Below, piece after piece: positions 44,282 through 53,242 of a stretch of DNA of 64,000 nucleotides. Each line of letters starts with the position of its first letter. Positions within the stretch are counted from its first letter, which is position 1. Location of the stretch: positions 496,001 to 560,000 of the forward strand of contig NZ_JOEK01000002.1 of assembly GCF_000719135.1 (NCBI RefSeq). The letters run 5' to 3'. Both the position numbers and the translations under genes were made by a program. The notes under the pieces are model-generated. The model was not told the origin of the DNA. It was given only the letters and a program-made list of their open reading frames with translations, and did no database searches. This DNA comes from Streptomyces avicenniae (GTDB lineage Bacteria; Actinomycetota; Actinomycetes; Streptomycetales; Streptomycetaceae).

Positions 44282-45388
44282 TTACCTGTCCTGCTGTTTC
44301 CGCCACCGGATTCCGGCGTCCAGGAAGTCGTCGATATCCCCGTCCAAAACACCCTGCGGGTTTCCGACTTCGTGATCCGTCCGCAGATCCTTGACCATCT
44401 GGTACGGCTGAAGAACATAGCTGCGCATCTGGTTGCCCCAGGAGTTGCCGCCGTCGCCCTTGAGCGCGTCCATCTTCGCCTGCTCCTGCGCCCGCTGATG
44501 GGCCAGCAGCCTCGACTGGAGGACGCGCATCGCCGCCGCGCGGTTCTGGATCTGCGACTTCTCGTTCTGACAGGAGACGACGATCCCGGTCGGCAGGTGC
44601 GTGATGCGCACGGCGGAGTCGGTCGTGTTGACGGACTGCCCGCCGGGCCCCGAGGAGCGGAAGACGTCCACCCGGATGTCGTTCTCCGGGACGTCGATGT
44701 GGTCGGTCTGCTCGACCACCGGCAGGACCTCGACACCGGCGAACGACGTCTGGCGGCGGCCCTGGTTGTCGAAGGGCGAGATGCGCACCATGCGGTGGGT
44801 GCCCTGCTCGACGGAGAGGGTGCCGTACGCGTACGGCGCCTTGACGGCGAAGGTCGTGGACTTGATGCCCGCCTCCTCCGCGTACGAGGTGTCGAGGATC
44901 TCGGTCGCGTAGCCCCGGCGCTCGGCCCAGCGCAGGTACATGCGCTGGAGCTGCTCGGCGAAGTCGGCCGCGTCCACGCCACCGGCCTCGGCGCGGATGG
45001 AGATCATGGCCTCGCGCTGGTCGTACTCGCCGGAGAGCAGCGTGCGGACCTCCAGCTCGTCCACGGCCCTGCGCACCGACGTCAGCTCGGCCTCGGCCTC
45101 GCGCCGCGTGTCCGCGTCGTCCTCCGCCTCGGCCAGCTCGAACAGGACCTCCAGGTCGTCGATGCGCCCGTGCAGTTCCTCGATCTTGGTGACCTGGCCC
45201 TGGAGCAGCGAGAGCTTGCTGGTGACGAGCTGCGCGCTGTCGGGGTCGTCCCACAGCGTGGGAGCGGCGGCCTGCTCCTCAAGCGAAGCCACCTCGGCCT
45301 TCATCCTGCCCAGGTCGAGGACGGCCTCGATCGACTCCATGGTGGAGCGCAGGGACTTCAGAACTTCGGAAACATCGACGACTGCCAC
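44282..45388 (-). CDS. prfB: Peptide chain release factor 2
   Basis: This 368-residue protein releases peptides at UGA and UAA codons. The N-terminal helices ([19 protein letters not shown]) precede the stop-codon tripeptide SPF in [16 protein letters not shown] and the catalytic GGQ in [20 protein letters not shown]. The reading frame is continuous: there is no in-frame stop near codon 25, so the RF2 programmed frameshift of many other bacteria is absent. The GTG at 45388 is the family start ([13 protein letters not shown]). It follows the first kinase gene after 29 bases on the same strand. Confidence 0.96.
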   Translation of the reverse strand: MAVVDVSEVLKSLRSTMESIEAVLDLGRMKAEVASLEEQAAAPTLWDDPDSAQLVTSKLSLLQGQVTKIEELHGRIDDLEVLFELAEAEDDADTRREAEAELTSVRRAVDELEVRTLLSGEYDQREAMISIRAEAGGVDAADFAEQLQRMYLRWAERRGYATEILDTSYAEEAGIKSTTFAVKAPYAYGTLSVEQGTHRMVRISPFDNQGRRQTSFAGVEVLPVVEQTDHIDVPENDIRVDVFRSSGPGGQSVNTTDSAVRITHLPTGIVVSCQNEKSQIQNRAAAMRVLQSRLLAHQRAQEQAKMDALKGDGGNSWGNQMRSYVLQPYQMVKDLRTDHEVGNPQGVLDGDIDDFLDAGIRWRKQQDR

Positions 45389-45417
45389 GCGACCAGCGTA
45401 ACCGCTGGGCGCCGGGG

Positions 45418-46683
45418 TCAGCGGGTGGCCGGGGCCTCGTTCCCCTCGACGACGGCGGGAGCGCCGCCGGGGGGCGCGCCGTTGTCGTCGCCCGAGCCGC
45501 CGGACAGGAGCAGCCAGCCGCCGATCGCACCGGCCACGGCCACGCCCGCCGCCGTGAGCGCCAGGCGGCGCCTGCGGTCGCCCGCGCCGCGCCGCGCGGC
45601 GCCCGCCCGGCGTGTGCCAGCGGCCCGGGGGGCGCGCGCGGTGCCGTGGGCGCCGCCCGCCAGCTCGTCGGCGTCGGGGACGCGCATGCGGGTGTGGGTG
45701 ATCCGCTCGTCGTCCGGCGCGGCGCCCCTGACGAGCGGGACGGCCGCGCGGGCGGGCCCCGGCTCGCGCCGGGCGCCCGCCGCGACGGGCTCGGGCGCCG
45801 GGGCGGACTCGTCCGCGTCCGGGTCGCCGATGTCGAGCGGCGGCAGGCCGGTGAGCAGGGGCGTCAGCTCGCGCAGCCGGGACGCCAGCTCGGCCGCCCG
45901 GAGCCTGGAGGCGGGGGCCTTGGCCAGGCACTGCTGGATCAGCTCGGACAACTCCCGGGGCAGCCCGGGCAGTTCCGCGGCCTTCTCGGTGACCTGACGG
46001 CGCAGGACGGCGCCCGGGTGGCCGCCGCCGAAGGGCGTGAACCCGGCCAGCAGCTCGTACAGGACGGTGACCAGCGCGTAGATGTCCACGGCGGCGCGCG
46101 GGGGCAGGCCCTCGACGATCTCGGGGGCCATGTAGTCGGGGGTGCCGACGACGCCCGACCGGCCGCCGTGGCGCGGCTCGTCGATGAGCTTGGCCACGCC
46201 GAAGTCGGTGAGGAGCGCGGTGGTGGCGCCGTCGCGGATGTCGAGCAGGATGTTCTCCGGCTTGACGTCGCGGTGGACGATCCCCGCCGCGTGCGCGACG
46301 GCGAGGCCCGAGGCGATGCCCGCGACGATGGTGACGGCCTCCAGGGGCGCGAGCCTGCGCTCGCGTTCGAGGTGGCCGCGCAGGTCGGGGCCGCGCACGA
46401 GGTCCATGACGAGGGCGATGCGCTCGTCGGGGCCCGCCCCGGCGTCCGCGGGGTCGCCGACGATCAGGTCGCGGACGCCGACGATGTTCGGGTGTTCGAG
46501 ACCGAGCAGCGCGTGCCGTTCGTGGGCGAACCGTTCGGCCAGCTCGGGGTCGGCCGCCAGGTCCTCGCGCAGCAGCTTGATGGCCACGGGGCCGTCCGGC
46601 CCGTCCCCGAGCCAGACCGTTCCGGCGCTGCCGCGCCCCAGGACGCGGTGGGCGGTGTAGACGCCGCCGATGTTCCGTGCCAT
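45418..46683 (-). CDS. pkaB: Membrane Ser/Thr protein kinase, PkaB-like
   Basis: This 421-residue kinase has the full set of Hanks motifs: Gly loop [14 protein letters not shown] Lys in VAIKLLRED, catalytic loop [13 protein letters not shown] in [10 protein letters not shown] and APE in [13 protein letters not shown]. After the kinase domain (to about residue 265) comes a low-complexity Ala/Arg/Pro linker, one membrane helix near 375-395 ([20 protein letters not shown]) and a short extracellular tail. The symbol rests on size and its place between prfB and a larger PQ-rich kinase, the arrangement of pkaA/pkaB in S. coelicolor. No PASTA repeats are visible. Confidence 0.82.
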   Translation of the reverse strand: MARNIGGVYTAHRVLGRGSAGTVWLGDGPDGPVAIKLLREDLAADPELAERFAHERHALLGLEHPNIVGVRDLIVGDPADAGAGPDERIALVMDLVRGPDLRGHLERERRLAPLEAVTIVAGIASGLAVAHAAGIVHRDVKPENILLDIRDGATTALLTDFGVAKLIDEPRHGGRSGVVGTPDYMAPEIVEGLPPRAAVDIYALVTVLYELLAGFTPFGGGHPGAVLRRQVTEKAAELPGLPRELSELIQQCLAKAPASRLRAAELASRLRELTPLLTGLPPLDIGDPDADESAPAPEPVAAGARREPGPARAAVPLVRGAAPDDERITHTRMRVPDADELAGGAHGTARAPRAAGTRRAGAARRGAGDRRRRLALTAAGVAVAGAIGGWLLLSGGSGDDNGAPPGGAPAVVEGNEAPATR

Positions 46684-46798
46684 GGCGTGAGGCTACGACG
46701 AGCGCCGGGCGCCGCGCGGACAAGCACGCCAGGATTGCCCGGTTTTATAGGCATGCCCCGGCGAAATTCTCCGCGCGGAAGTCGATAAATCCCCGACG

Positions 46799-48553
46799 TC
46801 ATTGGCTATTCGGGATGTTCTCCTGGATGTCCTCGACGTTCTGGTTCGCTTCCTCGATCAGGCCGAGCGCTTCGCGCAGTTCGTCGAACCAGTCGGTGAC
46901 CGTGTCCCAGAAACTCCGGCCGTCCGCAATCCAGTCCTGGAGCGGTGTGAAGTTCCACACGAGAAATGCGATGACCACAAGGATCACGATCACGAAGAGA
47001 CAGCCCTTGAGGCAGCCGAGCCCGGGAATGCGCATGGGGTTCGCGCTGCGTGACCGTCCGCGATCACGGGAGGCGTCGTCCCTGCGGTCGTCCTGCCGCC
47101 GCGGCGGCACCGGCTGCTGGGGCGGGACGGGCTGGCGGTAGGGCTGCTGGTACTGCTGCTGATAGGGCTGCTGCGCATAGGGCGGCGGCTGCGGCTTGCG
47201 GTAGTCCTGCTGCGGGGGCTGCGGCTGCTGCTGCGGCGGGTACGCGTACCCCTGCTGCGGCTGGGGCGGCGGCGCCGGGCGCTGCTGGGGCTGGCGCCGG
47301 GGCGCGCGCTGGAGCGGGTCGTACGGCTCGGCGCGCTGCACGCGCGTGGGCTCGTTGCGGTCCCTGGCGGCCCGCATCTGGTCCTGCCAGGGGTGCGGGG
47401 TGTCGGGCTCGGGCGTGCCGGGCGTGGGCAGGGCGCGGGTGCTGCCGAGGTCGTCGCCGCCGTCGCGCTGGGGCAGGACGCTGGTCCTGGCGAACGGGTC
47501 GGCGGCGCCCTGGCCGCCGCCGGAGCCGCCGGGGAGTGCCTGGGTGGGCTCGGCGGAGCCGGGGGGCGAGATGCCGGTGCCGGGGACCTTCACGGGGCGC
47601 GCGTCCGGCACGAGGAGGGCCGTCACGCCGAGGGCGGCGTCGCGCTCCTCGGTGCCCGCGTGGTCGGCGATGCCCGCGGCGACGGTGCGCAGCGCGCGGG
47701 CGAGCCCGGCGGCGCTGGGGCGCTCGGCCGGGTTCTTGCGCAGGCAGCACTCGATGACGGTCCACAGCGGTCCTGGCAGCCCGTCGGGGCGGCGGGGCTC
47801 GTCGCTGAGGTGGCGGCGCAGGACCTCAAGGGTGCTGCCGCCGCCGAACGGCGGCTGGCCGGTGAGGAGTTCGTACAGGACGATGCCCGCGGCGTAGATG
47901 TCCACGGCGGAGGTCTGCTGCCTGCCCTCGGCGGACTCGGGCGCGACGTAGGACGGGGTGCCGACGAACTCGTGGGCGCGCGTGACACCGGGCGAGTCCG
48001 CGAGCCTGGCGATGCCGAAGTCGGTCAGCATCGGGCGCATGGGGCGCGGTGTGGTGGGCGGTCCTGGCGGGTCGGTGCGCTGCTCGGCGCCCGCGAGGAG
48101 GACGTTGGCGGGCTTCAGGTCGCGGTGGACGATGCCCTTGGCGTGCGCGGCGGCGAGGGCGTCGGCGATCTGGGCGGTGAGGAGCGCGGCGCCCACGGGG
48201 CTGAAGGGCCCGTTCTCGTACAGGTAGCGGTGCAGGTCGGGGCCGTCGATGAGGTCCATGACCAGGGCGATGACGTCGCCCTCCACGACCAGGTCGCGGG
48301 TGCGGACGATGTTCTGGTGGCTGTCGCCGCCGAGGCGCAGCAGGACGGCGCGCTCGCGCATGAAGCGCATCACGACGTCGGGGTCGGCGGCCAGCTCCTC
48401 CTTGAGGACCTTGACGGCGACGCGTTCGCCCGCCTCGCCCGTGACGGCGGCCTCGTCCCCGGCGGCCTGGCGCTGGCGGCCGAGCCAGACGGTGCCTGTG
48501 GCGCCGCGTCCGAGCGGCTCTTCGAGCAGGTACTTGCTGCCTACCGGCCGCAC
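46799..48553 (-). CDS. pkaA: Membrane Ser/Thr protein kinase, PkaA-like, Pro/Gln-rich
   Basis: This 584-residue kinase contains GRGATGTVWLG, ATP Lys in VAVKVLKEE, HRDLKPANVLLAG, DFG in MLTDFGIARLAD and GTPSYVAPESAEG, with the kinase domain ending near residue 285. The next 240 or so residues are Pro/Gln-rich (QQPQPPQQDYRKPQPPPYAQ), then a membrane helix (CLFVIVILVVIAFLVWNF) and a 45-residue extracellular tail. The GTG at 48553 is used because GGGAG lies five bases ahead; the frame is open to 48649 but the extra residues are not kinase-like. It probably shares regulation with the neighbouring kinase. Confidence 0.82.
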   Translation of the reverse strand: MRPVGSKYLLEEPLGRGATGTVWLGRQRQAAGDEAAVTGEAGERVAVKVLKEELAADPDVVMRFMRERAVLLRLGGDSHQNIVRTRDLVVEGDVIALVMDLIDGPDLHRYLYENGPFSPVGAALLTAQIADALAAAHAKGIVHRDLKPANVLLAGAEQRTDPPGPPTTPRPMRPMLTDFGIARLADSPGVTRAHEFVGTPSYVAPESAEGRQQTSAVDIYAAGIVLYELLTGQPPFGGGSTLEVLRRHLSDEPRRPDGLPGPLWTVIECCLRKNPAERPSAAGLARALRTVAAGIADHAGTEERDAALGVTALLVPDARPVKVPGTGISPPGSAEPTQALPGGSGGGQGAADPFARTSVLPQRDGGDDLGSTRALPTPGTPEPDTPHPWQDQMRAARDRNEPTRVQRAEPYDPLQRAPRRQPQQRPAPPPQPQQGYAYPPQQQPQPPQQDYRKPQPPPYAQQPYQQQYQQPYRQPVPPQQPVPPRRQDDRRDDASRDRGRSRSANPMRIPGLGCLKGCLFVIVILVVIAFLVWNFTPLQDWIADGRSFWDTVTDWFDELREALGLIEEANQNVEDIQENIPNSQ

Positions 48554-48943
48554 GTGCGCTCCCTGGTGCTGTGTAGGGACCCGAGTTCCCCACTCTAGTG
48601 GGGCCGCCCCGGGCCACGAACGTGTGTGTGACACGGCGGGCGGCGTCAAGGAGGACGCGGGGAGACGCCCGTACGGTTTCCCGCGCGGGCCGGTCGTCGG
48701 CGGCGGGGGCGGCTTCGGACGGGGGTGGCCCGGAAGAGGCGGGAACGACCGGTTCGCCGGACCGTGATCGCCCCGCCCACCGATCAGTTCCGGTCAGAAA
48801 TAGCTAATCAAGATCGTTAAGGGTCAGCGGCGGGGCGCACCGTCCGTGGCGGGTGCGAGGATGCTTTCAGCATCAGCATCCGATGCGACCGCAGTCGAGG
48901 CGGTCACGGGAGCGCCGGGCTGGTGAGCTGACCGGGAGGGCCG
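48554..48943. other. Divergent promoter region of PkaA-like kinase and FHA gene
   Basis: About 390 bases without a supported gene separate the divergent kinase and FHA/FtsK-like genes. The stretch near 48790-48830 (AGCTAATCAAGATCGTTAA) is markedly AT-rich against its surroundings and is the best guess for a promoter. No terminator or clear operator is visible. Confidence 0.45.
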
Positions 48944-51565
48944 ATGCCGATTCAGATCAGGGTGACCGTGTGGCCCGGTGACGGCTCGGGCGGCGCCGAC
49001 GTACGGATCGCCGCCCCCACCGGGACCCCGCTCGAAACGGTGCTCGGCGGCCTGGCGGGCGCGGTGTCCCCCGGCTCGGCGGCGCCCGGCGCCGTCTTCT
49101 GCGAGGACCGGCGCCTCGACCCGCGCCGCACCGTGCTCGGCGAACCGCCGCTGGTGGACGGCGCGGTGCTCTCCTTCCACCGCCCCCAGGAGTCCGCGCG
49201 CCGCGAACCCGTCCCGGCCACGCTGCTGGTGGCGGCGGGCCCCGACGCGGGCGGCGTCCACCTGCTGCGCGGCGGCGAGGTGCGGATCGGCAGATCGGCG
49301 CAGGCCGACGTCCCCCTCGACGACCCCGACATCTCCCGGGCGCACTGCTCGCTGTGGGTGGGCCCCGACGGCTCGGTGACGGTGACCGACACCGGATCGA
49401 CGAACGGCACGCTGCTCGACGGCCGTCCCGTGCCCGGCGGCCCGGTGCCCGTGCCGCCCGGCGCCGTCCTGCGGCTCGGCGAGACGGCGCTGCGCGTCGT
49501 CGCGGACGGCGGGCGGGAGGCCGCCCCCGGGCTCCACCCGGCGCCCCCGCCCGAGGAGGAGCCCTCCTCCGACGAGGACGGACGGCGCCCCACGCGGCGC
49601 GGCCTCGGCAACTGGGCGCGCGGTCGGCAGCCGGGGAACGACACGGGCACCCGCCGCGTGCCCCGCTGGGACGAACTCGCGGCGGACCCCGGCGCACCGG
49701 CGCAGCCCACGTACGCCCCCGGCGGCGCGGACGCCGACGCGGAGACCCGCTGGCCCGACCCCGCGACCGTGCTCCTCACCGCCCTGGACCGCGGCCCCCG
49801 GCTGTGGGAGCGGGCGCCGGGGCACCGGGACACGCTGCACGTCCGCGTCGGCACGGTCCACCGCCCGTCGCGGGCGCTGCCGCCCGTCACCATCGACCTG
49901 GCCGCCACCGGCTCGCTCGGGCTCGCCGGGCCGCGCGCCCGCGTGACGGGCGTGGCGCGCGCCGTCCTCGCCCAGCTCGCGGCGTTCCACGCGCCGGGCG
50001 CGCTGGAGATCGTCGTCGTCGCGCCCGGCAGGGCCGCCGACTGGTCCTGGCTCGGCTGGCTGCCCCACACGCGGCCCACGCGCGGGCAGGACTGCCGCCT
50101 CCTCCTCGCCTTCGACGCGGAACAGGCCGCCGCCCGGCTGCGCGAGCTCGCCGACCTGCCGGGCAGGCCGCTGCCGCCCGGCGGGGCGCGGACGGTCGTG
50201 CTGGCCGACTGCGGCCCCGGCACGCCCCCGGCCACCGTCGCGGCGCTCACCCGGCTCGCCGCCGGGGGCGCGGCGTCGGGCGTGCACGTCGTGGCGCTCA
50301 CCGAGGCGGCCTCGGCCACGCCCGCCTCGCCGGTCGCGCGGTCGCTGGCCACGGCGCGTTCCGCGTCCGCCGTGTTCGCGGCGTGCGGCACGTCCGTGCT
50401 GCTCAGCGGCGCGGTGGCCACGTCGCTGCGCGTCGTCGGGCCCGACGGCGAGGCCGGCCCCCCGGCGGGCGCGGACGCGGTGTCCGTCGCCTGGGCGGAA
50501 CGGTTCGCGCGCGCCTTGGCTCCGGTCGCCGAGGAGCCGGGCTCCGGCGGGGTGCCCGCGCCCGCGCGGGCGGCGGCGCTGCCTGACACCTGCCGCCTCC
50601 TCGACGTGCTGGAGCTGTCGCGCGTCACGCCGGGCACGCTGCGCGAACGCTGGACGGGCCGCGACGGGCTCACGGCCGTCCTCGGCGCCGGACCGCACGG
50701 CCGGGTGGCGGTCGATCTGGCCGCGCTGAAGGGCCCGTTGACCATCACGGGCGACCCGGGGAGCGGACGTACCGAGCTGCTGAGCACGCTCGCCGCCTCC
50801 CTCGCCACCGCACGGGGGCCGCGCGACCTGTCGCTGCTGCTCGTCGAGGGCGCGGGCGAGGGCCTGCGGCCCGGCGCGGAGCTGCCGCACGTCGCGACGT
50901 ACCTCGGGGCCACCGACCCGGTGCGCATGCGGGCGTTCGCCCAGGCCCTGCGCGCCGAGCTGAAGCGCCGGGCCGCGCTGCTCGGCGAGGCGGACTTCGG
51001 CGCCGTACGGGGGCGCGTCGGCCGGGTGCACGCGCCGCGCGCCGCCGGGGACGAGACGCTGCCCGCGCCGGAGGGGCCGCCCGTGCTCGCGCCGGGGAGC
51101 GACCCGCTGCCGTGGCTCGTCGTGCTCGTGGACGACTTCGACGCGCTGCTCGCGCCGCCTCTCGGCGCGCCGGGGCGGCAGGCGGCCGGGTCCGTGGTGC
51201 GCGTGCTGGACGCGGTGGCCGCCGAGGGCGGGCGGCTCGGGGTGCGGCTGGTCGTGGTGGGCGGCCCCGTGGCGCCGGGCGGGGGCATATCGGTGGCCAT
51301 GACAGGAGCGCCCGCCGGACGGGGCGAGGTGCGCCGCCCCGGCGGGGCCGCGCCGTTCCAGGCCGGGCGGGTCACCGGGCGCATCCCGAGGACCGCGACC
51401 GCGCGGCCGACCGTGACCCCCCTCGACTGGGCCCGCGAGGGCGACCCGCCGACGCGTCGTCCCGTCCGCGAACTGGGCAACGGTCCCACCGACATCGCCC
51501 TGCTCGCCAGTGCCGCGTCCCGCGCCGCGGACTCCGACCGTTCGGCGACGGCGAGCCTCGTCTGA
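48944..51565 (+). CDS. FHA-domain, FtsK/EccC-like ATPase with degenerate P-loop
   Basis: This 873-residue protein has a ubiquitin-like N-terminus (about 1-85), an FHA phosphothreonine-binding domain (about 100-165; GEVRIGRSAQADVPLDDPDI, SRAHC, TGSTNGTLLDG), a Pro-rich linker and a C-terminal FtsK/SpoIIIE-type region. The P-loop near residue 605 reads GDPGSGRTELLS, with Arg in place of the invariant Lys; Walker B-like WLVVLVDDFDALLAP is near 725. The FHA domain could dock to phosphorylated targets of the divergent kinase. The layout resembles type VII secretion ATPases, but ATP hydrolysis may be impaired. ATG 48944 has GGGAGGG upstream. Confidence 0.85.
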   Translation: MPIQIRVTVWPGDGSGGADVRIAAPTGTPLETVLGGLAGAVSPGSAAPGAVFCEDRRLDPRRTVLGEPPLVDGAVLSFHRPQESARREPVPATLLVAAGPDAGGVHLLRGGEVRIGRSAQADVPLDDPDISRAHCSLWVGPDGSVTVTDTGSTNGTLLDGRPVPGGPVPVPPGAVLRLGETALRVVADGGREAAPGLHPAPPPEEEPSSDEDGRRPTRRGLGNWARGRQPGNDTGTRRVPRWDELAADPGAPAQPTYAPGGADADAETRWPDPATVLLTALDRGPRLWERAPGHRDTLHVRVGTVHRPSRALPPVTIDLAATGSLGLAGPRARVTGVARAVLAQLAAFHAPGALEIVVVAPGRAADWSWLGWLPHTRPTRGQDCRLLLAFDAEQAAARLRELADLPGRPLPPGGARTVVLADCGPGTPPATVAALTRLAAGGAASGVHVVALTEAASATPASPVARSLATARSASAVFAACGTSVLLSGAVATSLRVVGPDGEAGPPAGADAVSVAWAERFARALAPVAEEPGSGGVPAPARAAALPDTCRLLDVLELSRVTPGTLRERWTGRDGLTAVLGAGPHGRVAVDLAALKGPLTITGDPGSGRTELLSTLAASLATARGPRDLSLLLVEGAGEGLRPGAELPHVATYLGATDPVRMRAFAQALRAELKRRAALLGEADFGAVRGRVGRVHAPRAAGDETLPAPEGPPVLAPGSDPLPWLVVLVDDFDALLAPPLGAPGRQAAGSVVRVLDAVAAEGGRLGVRLVVVGGPVAPGGGISVAMTGAPAGRGEVRRPGGAAPFQAGRVTGRIPRTATARPTVTPLDWAREGDPPTRRPVRELGNGPTDIALLASAASRAADSDRSATASLV

Positions 51566-51766
51566 TCAGGTCGGTACATGATCGGAAAATCTGCGTTCCG
51601 TCGCCCCGATGGCGGGTAACAGCCGCATCACAAACGGCTGGTGACACGCTCCGTGGTCTTGCCCGTACAGATGCACGGGCGTAGACCTCAGTGATCAGGA
51701 CGTGCGGCGTTGCACTCCCTGCGCTGTAGGGGCGTTTGCCGTACCAAATGGGGTGAGGCGGTGCGC

Positions 51767-53137
51767 ATGCGCGGTTCGGGCCGGGTTTCCCGGCGGAGGG
51801 TCTTCCGTGCGACGGCGGTGACGGTCGCGGTGACCGCGCTGACGCTGTCGGCGTGCAGCGCGGAGGAGGACGAGGCCGGGAGCGAACGCCCGGCGACGAT
51901 CGAACTGCCGGACCTCAGCGGTGAGTCGCTTGAGGTCTCGGCCGTGTGGACAGGCGCGGAACGGGACAACTTCCTGCGCGTGCTCGACGAGTTCGAGGCG
52001 CGGACCGGCGCCTCGGTGAGCTTCGTGCCGAGCGGCGACAACGTCTCGCAGTTCGTCGGCACCAAGATCGAGGGCGGCTCGCCGCCTGACATCGTGATGG
52101 TCCCGCAGCCTGGCGTGCTCCAGGAGTTCGCGGAACAGGGCTGGATAGCCCCGGTCGGTGACCTCGTGCAGGAACAGCTCGACGCCAACTACACGCAGGG
52201 CTGGCAGGACATCGCCGCCCGCGACGGCGTGCAGTACGGCGTCTACGTGAAGGCGGCCAACAAGTCGCTGGTCTGGTACAGCGACACGGCGTTCGAGTAC
52301 GCCGGGGTCTCCGTGCCAGAGGACTGGGACGCGTTCGTGGACACGTCCTGGACGCTGTGGGAGTCGGGCACGACGCCGCTGTCCGTGGCGGGCGGCGACG
52401 GCTGGACGCTCACCGACTGGTTCGAGAACATCTACCTCTCCCAGTCGGGCCCCGAGATGTACGACCGGCTGATCGCCCACGACATCCCGTGGACCGACCC
52501 GAGCGTCACCGACGCGCTGACGGCGCTGGCGCAGGTCTTCGGCGAGGAACGGCTGCTGGTGGGCGGCGCGAGCGGCGCGCTCCAGACGGACTTCCCGACC
52601 TCGGTCACCCAGACGTTCACCGACCTGGAGACCCCCGCCGCCGGGATGGTCTTCGAGGCGGACTTCGTCGGCGCCGTCATCACCGACAGCACCGACGCCG
52701 TGATCGGCGAGGACGCGCGCGTCTTCCCGTTCCCCGCCGTGGGCGGCGGGGACGCGCCGGTCGTCAGCGCGGGTGACGCGGCCGTCGCCGTCGCGCCGGA
52801 CGGCGAGGCCAGCGAGGCGCAGCAGGCGCTGCTCGCCTTCCTCGCCTCGACGGACGCGGCGTGGATCTGGGCCGAGCCGGGCGGCTACGTCTCGCCCAAC
52901 AGGTCGCTCGACCTCGACGCCTACCCCAACGAGACGCAACGCGGCATCGCCGAGGCCCTGATCGCCGCGGGCGACGACTTCAGGTTCGACCTGTCGGACC
53001 AGACCCCGGCCGACTTCGGCGGCACCACCGGCCAGGGCATGTGGCAGGGCCTCCAGAACTTCCTGCGCGACCCGTCCGACGTCCAGGGGGCCCAGGAGTA
53101 CCTGGAGTCCCAGGCCGCCGACGCCTACGGCGGCTGA
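51767..53137 (+). CDS. Sugar ABC transporter substrate-binding lipoprotein
   Basis: This 456-residue protein has a twin-Arg-like n-region (RVSRRRVFRATAVTVAVTAL) and a lipobox LTLSAC, so it is exported and lipid-anchored at Cys near residue 30. The rest matches family 1 sugar-binding proteins (VSAVWTGAERDNFLRVLDEF, FGEERLLVGGASGALQTDFP). It captures a carbohydrate, probably an alpha-glucoside or oligosaccharide, for the two permeases that follow. ATG 51767 has GAGG at the right distance; a GTG at 51761 is less likely. No ATP-binding subunit gene follows, so a shared MsiK-type ATPase encoded elsewhere is expected. Confidence 0.9.
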   Translation: MRGSGRVSRRRVFRATAVTVAVTALTLSACSAEEDEAGSERPATIELPDLSGESLEVSAVWTGAERDNFLRVLDEFEARTGASVSFVPSGDNVSQFVGTKIEGGSPPDIVMVPQPGVLQEFAEQGWIAPVGDLVQEQLDANYTQGWQDIAARDGVQYGVYVKAANKSLVWYSDTAFEYAGVSVPEDWDAFVDTSWTLWESGTTPLSVAGGDGWTLTDWFENIYLSQSGPEMYDRLIAHDIPWTDPSVTDALTALAQVFGEERLLVGGASGALQTDFPTSVTQTFTDLETPAAGMVFEADFVGAVITDSTDAVIGEDARVFPFPAVGGGDAPVVSAGDAAVAVAPDGEASEAQQALLAFLASTDAAWIWAEPGGYVSPNRSLDLDAYPNETQRGIAEALIAAGDDFRFDLSDQTPADFGGTTGQGMWQGLQNFLRDPSDVQGAQEYLESQAADAYGG

Positions 53138-53149
53138 CGGCTCGTCCCC

Positions 53150-53196
53150 CCGCGGCGCCTCGCCGCGGCCCGTCACCGCGGCCCCCCGCCGCGGTG
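53150..53196 (+). promoter_or_regulatory. Two hairpins between binding-protein and permease genes
   Basis: Two 8-bp stems (CCGCGGCG/CGCCGCGG at 53150-53168 and CACCGCGG/CCGCGGTG at 53174-53196) lie in the 105-base gap after the binding-protein gene. They may act as a partial terminator or mRNA stabiliser that lets the binding protein be made in excess of the permeases. Confidence 0.5.
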
Positions 53197-53242
53197 CTCC
53201 CCCACCGCTGTTCCCTCTTCGACGGACGGAGACTGACATCCC

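Noticed and set aside
44282-45388. Programmed +1 frameshift in prfB
   Set aside because: The frame is open from start to stop, so no frameshift is needed.
48952-51579. 875-residue minus-strand ORF
   Set aside because: It is antisense to the FHA/FtsK-like gene; its translation is Ser/Arg/Pro/Thr-rich without any domain, typical of a shadow frame in high-GC DNA.
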